Positions 23,817 through 31,967 of a stretch of DNA of 64,000 nt are shown one piece after another; the stretch's first letter is position 1; each line of letters starts with the position of its first letter. Below the pieces are notes generated by a model. It had not been told where the DNA came from and ran no database searches. It saw nothing but the letters and a program-made list of their open reading frames with translations. The translations under genes were made by a program, and so were the position numbers. Origin of the DNA: Halobacteriovorax sp. (GTDB lineage: Bacteria; Bdellovibrionota; Bacteriovoracia; Bacteriovoracales; Bacteriovoracaceae); NCBI GenBank assembly GCA_002720865.1, contig PBIO01000009.1, positions 62,001 to 126,000 on the forward strand. Reading direction: 5' to 3'.

Positions 23817-26800
23817 GATTGTATCTCCTGAACACTAACTGGAATCAGGTCCTGCTCGAACGACCCTAGTAGTGCTGAAGTTACTGCGATAATATTCTCC
23901 TCTCTCGTAAAGGTGGGAACGCCATAGCTGATGGCCGTGTTTCTAATAATTTCACCATCACTTTTAGAGGCCCCCATATTTTCAGGAGTATTAAAGACCA
24001 TAACCATATCTTCATCTTTTAAAGCATCCAGTAGGTTTAGTCCTTCATCTTCTTGAATTTTAGCTACTTTTGTACAAGGAAGGCCTTGCTTTCTAATATA
24101 GCTGCAAGTTCCAGAGGTCGCTAAAAAAGTAAATCCATTTTGATGAAGTTGTTTTAGGTAGGGAAGGATAAAGTCCTTTCTATTATCGGCCAAAGAAATC
24201 AGAATTTTTCCAACTCGATTAAGCTTAGGATAATTTCCTAAATAACTTTTTAAAATAGCCATTTCTTTATCGTAATCAATTCCCAAAGTTTCACCAGTAG
24301 AGCGCATCTTTGGACCAAGGATAATATTATCGTCTAAGAAGCGATCAAAGGGGAAAGTCGATTGTTTTACACAGAAAAAGGGTGCTACCTCACGATCCCA
24401 GCTTTCGATAGTCTCTCCCAGCATGGCATCAGTTGCGATACCCGCTAGATTTTTAGCATAGGCCTTAGATAAGAACGGAATGGTTCTAGAGCCCCTTGGA
24501 TTTGCTTCAATACAATATATTTCCCCGTCCTTAACAGCGTACTGGATATTGATTGGACCAAGAATCCCTAAGTGATTAGCTAGGTTCTCCGAAATCTCTT
24601 TCATTTTTTTGTAGAGCTTATCTGTTAGCACCACAGGCGGAGAAATCATTCCACTGTCCCCTGAGTGAACTCCAGCATGCTCAATATGCTCACAGACTGT
24701 GAAAACTGAATTGCCATTTTTATCACGTATTAAATCTACGTCATATTCAAGAGCCCCTTCTAAATAGGTTTCGACTTGAAAGATTGTTGAAGAGCTCTTG
24801 AGCTGTTCCTTTAATGATGGCGGTAGTTCCTCAATATCATCAAAGCTATGGAAGATATACATGGACTCGCCGCCGATAACGTAGGACGGTCTAATAATTA
24901 CTGGAAGACCAATTTCAATCATCGCATTTCTAAGCTGCTTAAAGCCTTTTACTTCTTTTGAAGAAGTTTGGGCCAATCCACATTTTTTGGTAACTTCACT
25001 AAAGAGCTTTCGATCTTCGGTTAAGTCAAGAATTTCTAAACTTGCTCCTAGAAAATTAATATCTAGGAATTCTTTTCTGAAGTTCTTTTCCACATGATTT
25101 CGAATCTTGATGCCGGTTTGACCACTAAAGCTAGTGATCATCCCTTCGACTTGTTCATTTTTAGCGATATCAAAAAGATCCTCTGAATACAGAGCGGATA
25201 AGTACAGTCGATCAGAGCTATCGTAGTCAGTAGAGACCGTTTCCGGATTGGAGTTAATCATGATCGACTTAATACCTTTAGTGGCTAAGTGCTTACAGGA
25301 TTTTACACAGGAGTAATCAAATTCAATTCCTTGCCCGATTCTATTGGGACCAGAGCCCATAATGGCTATGGCCCTTCCATTTTTTCCTAGGGAAATGGCC
25401 TCATTTTCCTGCGCATAGGTTGAATAAAAATAAGGGGTCTCAGCATTAAACTCACCAGAGCAGGTATCCACGGCCTTAAAGACTGGGAAGATATTTTTAT
25501 CATGTCTATAGCTTAAAATATCTCTTTGCGACTTATTGGTTAAAAAAGCGAGGTGCTTATCTGAGAATCCAAGAGATTTATAAAAAACTAAATTCTCATT
25601 AAGAATTTCAGGGTCTTTCTTTAGGTCTTGTTCAATTTCGACAATCTCTGAAACTTGATCTAGGAACCAAGGAGTAATTTTGGTGAGCTCGTAAATATCA
25701 TCCCTGCTCATTCCCTGTCTTAAGGCCTCAACACAAGTTAAGAGGCTTAATTCTTGCTGATCTCCTAATCTTTCTCTTAAGTAGCTAAGAGTAACATCGT
25801 AGGGAGTGGTTTTAAGTTGAGAAAGTTCTGGAATCTCAAGGCCTAGCTCTAAACTTCGTAAGGCCTTTAAAAAAGCTTCATTAAAATTTCCACCAAGGGC
25901 CAATACTTCACCCACGGATCTCATCTGAGGACCTAGTTTTCTAGAAGAGGTAGGAAATTTATTAAAAGGAAAGATTGGAATCTTAATGGCCACATAATCA
26001 AGTGTAGGCTCAAAGGCGACTGGAGAAGCTTTAGTAATATCATTAAGAATTTCTTTTAAGGTAAATCCTAGAGCTAGCTGGGCAGAAATCTTTGCGATCG
26101 GGTAGCCAGTTGCTTTAGAGGCGAGGGCCGAAGAACGGCTGACTCTAGGGTTCATCTCAATAACCACGATATCATCTTCATCATTTGGGTTTATGGCAAA
26201 TTGAACATTGGCACCACCGGCCACAACGCCCATATGCTTAGCAATAGTAAGGGACATGGTTCGTAGCTGCTGGTAACAACGGTCACTAATGGTTTGAGCA
26301 GGTGCCACGGTAATTGAATCACCTGTATGAATCCCGCAGGGATCAATATTTTCAATGGAACAGATAATGACGCCATTTTTTTCACAATCAACCATCACTT
26401 CAAGCTCTACTTCCTTCCAGCCAAGAAGTGATTTTTCCATGGTGATTGGAAACTTCACATCACTCGTAAAAACATCTTTAAGTTCTTCTTGATTGTGAAC
26501 AAGGGCTGCACCTTTTCCACCGAGAGCAAAGTCTCTTCTTATAATTAGGGGAAAGCCCACTTTAGAGGTTGCCATCATGAGGGCATCTTCTTGGCTTTTT
26601 GCTCTAAATCTTTTTCCTGTATCATAACCAAGAGTCTTAAGTTCTTCGGCAAAGAGCTCTCTATCTTCGGTTTTTTCGATGGTATCGACTTTTGCACCAA
26701 GGAGAGCAACTCCATTTTCACTTAAGTATTTTTCTTCTTCTAATTCCACACAAATATTTAGAGCTGTTTGTCCTCCCATAGTTGAAAGAACCGCGTCTAC

Positions 26801-28210
26801 ATTTTCGATTTCTATAATTTTTTTGATAGTCTCTTTAGTAATGGGCTCAATATAAGTTTTGTAGGCCATATCTGGATCAGTCATAATAGTGGCCGGGTTG
26901 GAGTTGAGAAGGACGACTTCAACTCCAAGGGCCTTCATGGATTTACAAGCTTGAGTTCCAGAGTAATCAAACTCACTGGCCTGTCCAATCTTAATAGGAC
27001 CAGAACCTACGAGAAGAATTCTTTTGTAGGGGATATCTTTCTCAATTTTTTTATTAACGTCGATGAGGGGATGAAGAGCATCGATGTTTACAGCTTCATT
27101 CTTTCCATTTAGAAACTCTTCAATTTCCTTAAAGAAAATAGTCGCATCGCTTGGACCAGGATTTGATTCAGGGTGAAACTGCACAGATCTTAAAAAATTA
27201 TCGGTCGTACCGATTCCTTCTACTGATTTATCAAAAAGAGATTTGTGATGAATAAAAACCTCTCGGTTAATAGGGTTTTTCTTAGCGATTTTAAGCAAGC
27301 TCTCTTCATCAGAAGCATATCCATGATTTTGACTGGTGATTAAAATCTCACCCGAAATTCTATCTAGGACGGGGTGGTTAACACCTCGTTGTCCGAAGGG
27401 AAGTTTTATAACTTCAGCACCTAAGGCCAGAGTTAATAATTGATGACCAAGGCAGATTCCTCTCATGGGGATTTCTAATTTAAGCATCTTTTTAACTTCT
27501 TCAATTTGATCAAAGTACTCTCTTGGGTCTCCAGGACCATTACTTAAGAAGATAAGCCTTGGCTTATAAGAGTTTACCTCTTCTGCCGTTGCGTTATAGG
27601 GCAGGGTCACAAGCGGAAGTTTCATGGCCTTTAGGTTTTTAACAATGGCGTCTTTAACTCCATAATTAAGAAGAACTATAGGATTATCACCGGGAATTTC
27701 TAGCTTTGGCTCATTTTGGCTTACGAGGGCCAGCTCATTGCAAATAAGTTTGGCACTATCAAAGCTAGTTTTGCCCGGAGCTGTGGGACTAAAGCTGATA
27801 ACCGATTTATGGGAAGCTTTAGTGTTTACCAAATATTTAACAAGGGACCTAGTATCAATCCCACTGATTAAAGGTCGGTCAGTGCTATTTAAAAATTTAT
27901 TTGGTGAAAAGTTTCTCGCGATTAGGGCCGTGGCATGGCTTGAACCACTTTGAGCAACTCTTTCATCGGCTTCATAGTTTCCTACATGGGCCGTTGAGAA
28001 GATAATATGTTGTCCAAGAAAGCTTGGGTCGGTCATGGTCTCTTGATAACCTGTCATTCCGGTTGTAAAAGCGGCCTCTCCCCAGATACCATTTTGCAAT
28101 TCTGGGTCATCGGATTTTCGGTTAACATAGCCGGCGAAGGTTTTACCGTCCTCAAAATGAAGATAAACTTTTGATTGTCTTAAATGTTTTCTAAATTCGC
28201 TTGGGGTCAC
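23813..28210 (-). CDS. carAB: Carbamoyl-phosphate synthase, fused small (CarA) and large (CarB) subunits
   Basis: The single 1465-residue frame contains a complete CarA-like part (about 1-370) followed, after a linker of about 25 residues, by a complete CarB-like part (about 395-1465). The glutaminase half has MRGICLGHQ (Cys253) and VQFHPES (His346, Glu348). The synthetase half begins KRILLVGSGPIKIGQASEFDYSGTQACK and repeats in its second ATP-grasp lobe (AIMGSGPNRIGQGIEFDYSC). A C-terminal MGS-type allosteric domain ends the chain (ATSGTCSYIR). Separate genes are usual in bacteria, whereas fusion is known from eukaryotic CAD/CPS. It starts with GTG after GGAG seven bases upstream. It feeds pyrB upstream in the operon and also arginine synthesis. 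Confidence 0.95.
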   Translation of the reverse strand: MTPSEFRKHLRQSKVYLHFEDGKTFAGYVNRKSDDPELQNGIWGEAAFTTGMTGYQETMTDPSFLGQHIIFSTAHVGNYEADERVAQSGSSHATALIARNFSPNKFLNSTDRPLISGIDTRSLVKYLVNTKASHKSVISFSPTAPGKTSFDSAKLICNELALVSQNEPKLEIPGDNPIVLLNYGVKDAIVKNLKAMKLPLVTLPYNATAEEVNSYKPRLIFLSNGPGDPREYFDQIEEVKKMLKLEIPMRGICLGHQLLTLALGAEVIKLPFGQRGVNHPVLDRISGEILITSQNHGYASDEESLLKIAKKNPINREVFIHHKSLFDKSVEGIGTTDNFLRSVQFHPESNPGPSDATIFFKEIEEFLNGKNEAVNIDALHPLIDVNKKIEKDIPYKRILLVGSGPIKIGQASEFDYSGTQACKSMKALGVEVVLLNSNPATIMTDPDMAYKTYIEPITKETIKKIIEIENVDAVLSTMGGQTALNICVELEEEKYLSENGVALLGAKVDTIEKTEDRELFAEELKTLGYDTGKRFRAKSQEDALMMATSKVGFPLIIRRDFALGGKGAALVHNQEELKDVFTSDVKFPITMEKSLLGWKEVELEVMVDCEKNGVIICSIENIDPCGIHTGDSITVAPAQTISDRCYQQLRTMSLTIAKHMGVVAGGANVQFAINPNDEDDIVVIEMNPRVSRSSALASKATGYPIAKISAQLALGFTLKEILNDITKASPVAFEPTLDYVAIKIPIFPFNKFPTSSRKLGPQMRSVGEVLALGGNFNEAFLKALRSLELGLEIPELSQLKTTPYDVTLSYLRERLGDQQELSLLTCVEALRQGMSRDDIYELTKITPWFLDQVSEIVEIEQDLKKDPEILNENLVFYKSLGFSDKHLAFLTNKSQRDILSYRHDKNIFPVFKAVDTCSGEFNAETPYFYSTYAQENEAISLGKNGRAIAIMGSGPNRIGQGIEFDYSCVKSCKHLATKGIKSIMINSNPETVSTDYDSSDRLYLSALYSEDLFDIAKNEQVEGMITSFSGQTGIKIRNHVEKNFRKEFLDINFLGASLEILDLTEDRKLFSEVTKKCGLAQTSSKEVKGFKQLRNAMIEIGLPVIIRPSYVIGGESMYIFHSFDDIEELPPSLKEQLKSSSTIFQVETYLEGALEYDVDLIRDKNGNSVFTVCEHIEHAGVHSGDSGMISPPVVLTDKLYKKMKEISENLANHLGILGPINIQYAVKDGEIYCIEANPRGSRTIPFLSKAYAKNLAGIATDAMLGETIESWDREVAPFFCVKQSTFPFDRFLDDNIILGPKMRSTGETLGIDYDKEMAILKSYLGNYPKLNRVGKILISLADNRKDFILPYLKQLHQNGFTFLATSGTCSYIRKQGLPCTKVAKIQEDEGLNLLDALKDEDMVMVFNTPENMGASKSDGEIIRNTAISYGVPTFTREENIIAVTSALLGSFEQDLIPVSVQEIQS

Positions 28211-28294
28211 TGTTTGGCTCCTGAAATATTGAAAAAATGAGAATGGGAAAATAAAATCGGGACGACGACACCGAAAGTAAAAAGGAAAGTAAAT

Positions 28295-29284
28295 TTAAAG
28301 GCCTGCTCCGCCTTTTTTAATTCTTGCATCATCGCCATTTAGCTCCAGTTGGCAGCTAATATTTCTGTTACTAAGGATTGCCGCAATTATGGCCATCCTC
28401 ATATAAGTACTGTTTTCTACTTGCTTATAACCCTGATAGAGAGGGGACTTAATCAAGTCCGTACTAATCTCGACTCCAATATTGGCCGGACCAGGGTGGT
28501 AAACACTAATTTCCTTATTAAGGTTTCCAAGCACATCCAAGCTACAACCATATTCTTGATGATAGGTTGAGAAGTGTTGATCTTCTGTACCTGTATGTCG
28601 CTCTTTTTGAATCCTTAAGAGATATAAAAAGTCTGATTTAGAAATTGCCTCATCCCTGCTACTGCTAAGACTTACATTCTTAGAATCTATAGTCTTAGGA
28701 ATATAACCTTCAGGTCCACAAAGAATTAAGTTCATCCCAAACTGCGGGAGTAGCTCCACTAGGGAGTGAGTTACCCTTGAGTGAACGCAGTCTCCGATGA
28801 TGGCCATGGTTTTTCCATTTAGGTCACCATGATTTTCTATCATTGTGAAAAGATCCAAAAGGGCCTGAGTAGGGTGCTGATTAGTACCGTCTCCTCCATT
28901 TATAATTTTAAGAGGTGGGTTTTCTTTAAACTGAGCAAGTTCATTACTAACTGATGTTCTAATTATGCAGCAATCAACCCCTTGATGCTTAAGAGTAAGT
29001 AAGGTTTCCTCTAGAGTTTCACCTTTTTTAAGGGATGATGTTTCTGCATTAAAATCGATATACATGCCACCAAGCTTTTGAATGGCAATGGCGAAACTAT
29101 GTTTTGTTCGCGTTGAATTTTCTAAGAAGCTTGTCGCTATAACGGGTGTTTTAAAGCCTTCATAAAAGCTTTCAACTAAATCCTTATCTTTGTTTTTGTA
29201 ATCTGTGGTGAGGGAAAGGAGGGCCTGTATCTGCTTGAGATTAAGGTCATTGATATTCTCTAGAACAGAGGGAAAACCTTTCAT
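28295..29284 (-). CDS. pyrB: Aspartate carbamoyltransferase catalytic subunit
   Basis: The chain of about 329 residues shows SFLENSTRTKHSF, the carbamoyl-phosphate-binding Ser-Thr-Arg-Thr loop, then SSLKKGETLEETL, NGGDGTNQHPTQALLDLF (His-Pro-Thr-Gln), and YHPGPANIGVEI. These identify ATCase rather than ornithine carbamoyltransferase. It condenses carbamoyl phosphate with aspartate. I take the ATG at 29284. A GTG one codon upstream is also open. It is the first gene of the operon pyrB-carAB-pyrF-phhB. No regulatory PyrI gene is adjacent. A weak promoter (TTCACG, 17 bases, TATGTT) lies upstream. Confidence 0.95.
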   Translation of the reverse strand: MKGFPSVLENINDLNLKQIQALLSLTTDYKNKDKDLVESFYEGFKTPVIATSFLENSTRTKHSFAIAIQKLGGMYIDFNAETSSLKKGETLEETLLTLKHQGVDCCIIRTSVSNELAQFKENPPLKIINGGDGTNQHPTQALLDLFTMIENHGDLNGKTMAIIGDCVHSRVTHSLVELLPQFGMNLILCGPEGYIPKTIDSKNVSLSSSRDEAISKSDFLYLLRIQKERHTGTEDQHFSTYHQEYGCSLDVLGNLNKEISVYHPGPANIGVEISTDLIKSPLYQGYKQVENSTYMRMAIIAAILSNRNISCQLELNGDDARIKKGGAGL

Positions 29285-29397
29285 CACTCCCTTTCAGGCC
29301 AATAAGACCTAGAATCAAACTCCTATGTTTCATCAACATAAAAGCGGTGGTAGACTTCGTGAACTAGTCTAGAATACTCGAGTTAATTTGCAAAGTA

Positions 29398-30411
29398 ATG
29401 AAAGAACTAAATGTATATGACACATTGATTCAAAATGAAGCTTTAATAAATGAATTAAAGGGTAACCTGTTTGAATTCCTTGTAGGAAGGGAATTGGCTT
29501 CTTCTCATAATTTGGAAGGACAGTTTCTTTCAGCCATTCCAGAAGACTTTCATGAGCGTTTACGTGGGTATGAAAATTGGCTAAGGGATAACTCTGAAGA
29601 GCTTTTGACGCAACTTCCTTCTCTGGCCAAGGACACTGTCCGTTTTTTTAGAAGTAGGGTGAATGAAGATCTAGCAGGAGTTCTAGTGGTTGGTAAGTTG
29701 GCCGGAGGTAATCATGATCAAAGGCTAGGTGAAGCAGACCTTTTAGTTAAAACTAATACAAATCTTATTCCTATTAGTCTCAAGTTATGTAAAGAAAAGT
29801 CCTTCGTGAATACTAAGAGTGCTGGAGTTAGAAGTTTTATTTCTAAATACTTTGGGCATAGTTTTCAAAGCGCTAAGAATAGACAGGAAAGACTAAACCA
29901 AAGTTTAGACAAATATTATATTGAGCTATCAAAAAAGCTTCATATTTTAGGGGGTCTAAATCCAGAACCCCGGTTTGGGGACGCCTGGCTTGGTGCGGGA
30001 TTACCTGAGTTACCAGGGCAATTAAATCCGGAAATGAATAGGGCTTTAAAAGAGCATTATCACGAAATGATTCTTTTATTTTTTAAAACTTGGCAGGAGT
30101 TACTACGCGAAAATAAAAATGCCTTCCTTGACTCGATGATGCCATTGCTAGGTTTTGGGCTTGAAGAAATTAATCAGCTTTCATGCTTTTACTCCGGTAA
30201 CTATAATTTTAGCTATGGGAGCTATAAGGGGAGAAACTCTTTTAGAGATGCTTTAAATGATGCCGAGCTGCGAGAGCCTAAAGACGGTCTAAGCTCTTTT
30301 GAGATGGTGATGGAAGATTGCATTTTTCAAGTTAGGCTAAAGCCAATGAACAAGTTTACGGTATCTGGCCTAAAAGTAAATTGCTCCCTAAAACAAGATA
30401 AGTCATGCTAG
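29398..30411 (+). CDS. Possible PD-(D/E)XK-type nuclease-like protein
   Basis: The 337-residue protein is not recognised by name. It shows an arrangement typical of restriction-endonuclease folds: an early helix with Glu26 (GNLFEFLVGREL), then GEADLLV with Asp114, and a following strand PISLKLCK with Lys129 in a Ser-x-Lys position where many such enzymes have Glu-x-Lys. The rest is helical with basic patches (RSFISKYFGHSFQ). No partner methyltransferase is adjacent, although a C5 methyltransferase lies 16 kb away. It is divergent from the pyrimidine operon, and a GmhB-like gene follows within 13 bases. A nuclease role is an inference from these motifs only. Confidence 0.5.
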   Translation: MKELNVYDTLIQNEALINELKGNLFEFLVGRELASSHNLEGQFLSAIPEDFHERLRGYENWLRDNSEELLTQLPSLAKDTVRFFRSRVNEDLAGVLVVGKLAGGNHDQRLGEADLLVKTNTNLIPISLKLCKEKSFVNTKSAGVRSFISKYFGHSFQSAKNRQERLNQSLDKYYIELSKKLHILGGLNPEPRFGDAWLGAGLPELPGQLNPEMNRALKEHYHEMILLFFKTWQELLRENKNAFLDSMMPLLGFGLEEINQLSCFYSGNYNFSYGSYKGRNSFRDALNDAELREPKDGLSSFEMVMEDCIFQVRLKPMNKFTVSGLKVNCSLKQDKSC

Positions 30412-30424
30412 AATTGCCTTCATA

Positions 30425-31462
30425 ATGGAACTTCAAGATTTAAAGGTTTGTATACTTTCATCCTATGGTAGCGCCCCTTCGAACCTAACGAATAAGTTAG
30501 AGTCCTTAGGAGTTCGTGATACCGAAGTGTTTATAAACTACTCTGAGCTAGTAAAATTTCTAAGTACCTATGAAGGTACCTGCTTGCTTTTTGATCTTCT
30601 TGGTAATGAAAATTTAAGATTTAATATTGATTTAGATTATTTTGTTTCTCAAGCGACTCCCTTTAGATTGGCGCAGGCCTTGAGATGGGATTCAAATAAC
30701 GAGATAAGGCCTATCGTCGAGATCGATTCTGACTTCAGAATAATCAGTGAAGAGGTTTCACCTGAGAATGAAGTAATAGATGGTCTGATCAGACTTCCTC
30801 TTTATTTCTTTGATTCAAAAGAGTTTCTAAGACATATAAGTTCAGAAGGTATCGACTTTAAAGATGAAAACTGGATTGGACTACCTCTGGCTTTTCCTCG
30901 AAAAGAACTTAGCTACTCCAATAAGACACCTGCTCTTTTTTTAGATCGAGATGGGGTCATCAATATTGATAAGGGTTATGTATATAAATATGAAGAAATT
31001 ATTTATATCGAAGAGATTTTTCCTATTATTAAAATGTTTAATGATAAAAAATGGCCGGTTTTTGTTTTAACTAATCAATCTGGAATAGGACAGGGGAAGT
31101 ACCAAGAGGCAGATGTCCATAAGTTACATACGAAAATGATAGAAGACTTCACTAAGAAAGATATTAAAATAGAAGAATGGCAGTATTCGCCCTATCATTT
31201 TGACAAAGGAATTCGAGAATATAAGCGCTTAAGTTTTACAAGAAAGCCTGGGTCGGGAATGGCCTTAAAGATCTTAGAAGATTATCCAATAGATATAGAA
31301 AGAAGCTTTATGATAGGGGATAAAAAGACCGATCAAATTCTGCTTCCAGGAATTACCACCCTTCTTATAAAAGGAAATTACGATATTGAAGGGAGCAACT
31401 CTCTTGTCTTCAACTCCATTGGTGAAATTCATAATTACCTCGAAGAGCAAATAAAAAATTAG
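30425..31462 (+). CDS. HAD-family phosphatase, GmhB/histidinol-phosphatase-like, with N-terminal extension
   Basis: Residues about 168-345 form a HAD-IIIA phosphatase: ALFLDRDGVIN (Asp174 and Asp176), VFVLTNQSGIGQG, then RKPGSGM and SFMIGDKKTDQ. This matches D-glycero-D-manno-heptose-1,7-bisphosphate phosphatase and histidinol phosphatase. The zinc-loop cysteines of GmhB are missing (SPYHFDKGIREYKRLSFTRKP carries none). A 165-residue N-terminal region (MELQDLKVCILSSYG...) resembles no domain I can name, but its strand-helix rhythm could be a decayed nucleotidyltransferase. It probably acts on a sugar or heptose phosphate in surface polysaccharide or LPS core synthesis. Confidence 0.78.
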   Translation: MELQDLKVCILSSYGSAPSNLTNKLESLGVRDTEVFINYSELVKFLSTYEGTCLLFDLLGNENLRFNIDLDYFVSQATPFRLAQALRWDSNNEIRPIVEIDSDFRIISEEVSPENEVIDGLIRLPLYFFDSKEFLRHISSEGIDFKDENWIGLPLAFPRKELSYSNKTPALFLDRDGVINIDKGYVYKYEEIIYIEEIFPIIKMFNDKKWPVFVLTNQSGIGQGKYQEADVHKLHTKMIEDFTKKDIKIEEWQYSPYHFDKGIREYKRLSFTRKPGSGMALKILEDYPIDIERSFMIGDKKTDQILLPGITTLLIKGNYDIEGSNSLVFNSIGEIHNYLEEQIKN

Positions 31463-31533
31463 ACCTTGCCAAAGCGCGCATAAAAGCAAAAAATAATAGA
31501 GTAAGTTTTTGTTTGCTTTAGGAGGAGATAGAA

Positions 31534-31878
31534 ATGAAATTAGCTATCATTATATTAGGTCTCTTTTTTTTATCATTAACTGTTAGATCAAGAGAACTAA
31601 CCTTATCAGAACGTACAATCTTATCAGGCCATAAAACCGCGGCAACTGTAAAAACATTTATGGAAGCTCATATCAAAAAAACAGATCTCTCAATGCGCGA
31701 CTACATCGGCTTCTTGGCTCTTCGCAAAGCTTGTGATCCAGTAAATTTGATGATTAAGTTTATTGAAAATCAAAAAGATGATTACCCAGATCAGTCCAAA
31801 AAATTAGTTCCGGTATCCTCTGCTTGTGAAAAAGGTAGCCTTGGTTTAGCCAAGCTCTATGTAAAACAACAGAAGTAA
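31534..31878 (+). CDS. Small exported protein of unknown function
   Basis: The signal peptide MKLAIIILGLFFLSLTVRS precedes about 95 residues that are basic and helical, with a Cys pair (KACDPVN and SACEKGS). AGGAGGAG lies eight bases upstream of the ATG, a very strong ribosome binding site. The pair of cysteines suggests a disulfide in the periplasm. No family is recognised. It is transcribed alone between a phosphatase gene and another exported protein gene. Confidence 0.75.
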   Translation: MKLAIIILGLFFLSLTVRSRELTLSERTILSGHKTAATVKTFMEAHIKKTDLSMRDYIGFLALRKACDPVNLMIKFIENQKDDYPDQSKKLVPVSSACEKGSLGLAKLYVKQQK

Positions 31879-31967
31879 GTCCTTGGAAAAATTACACACC
31901 GCATTATAAAATCTTAGACTTTGAGGTAAGATTCGCCTAAAGAACCTCTACCCCCAAGGTGCTAAGT

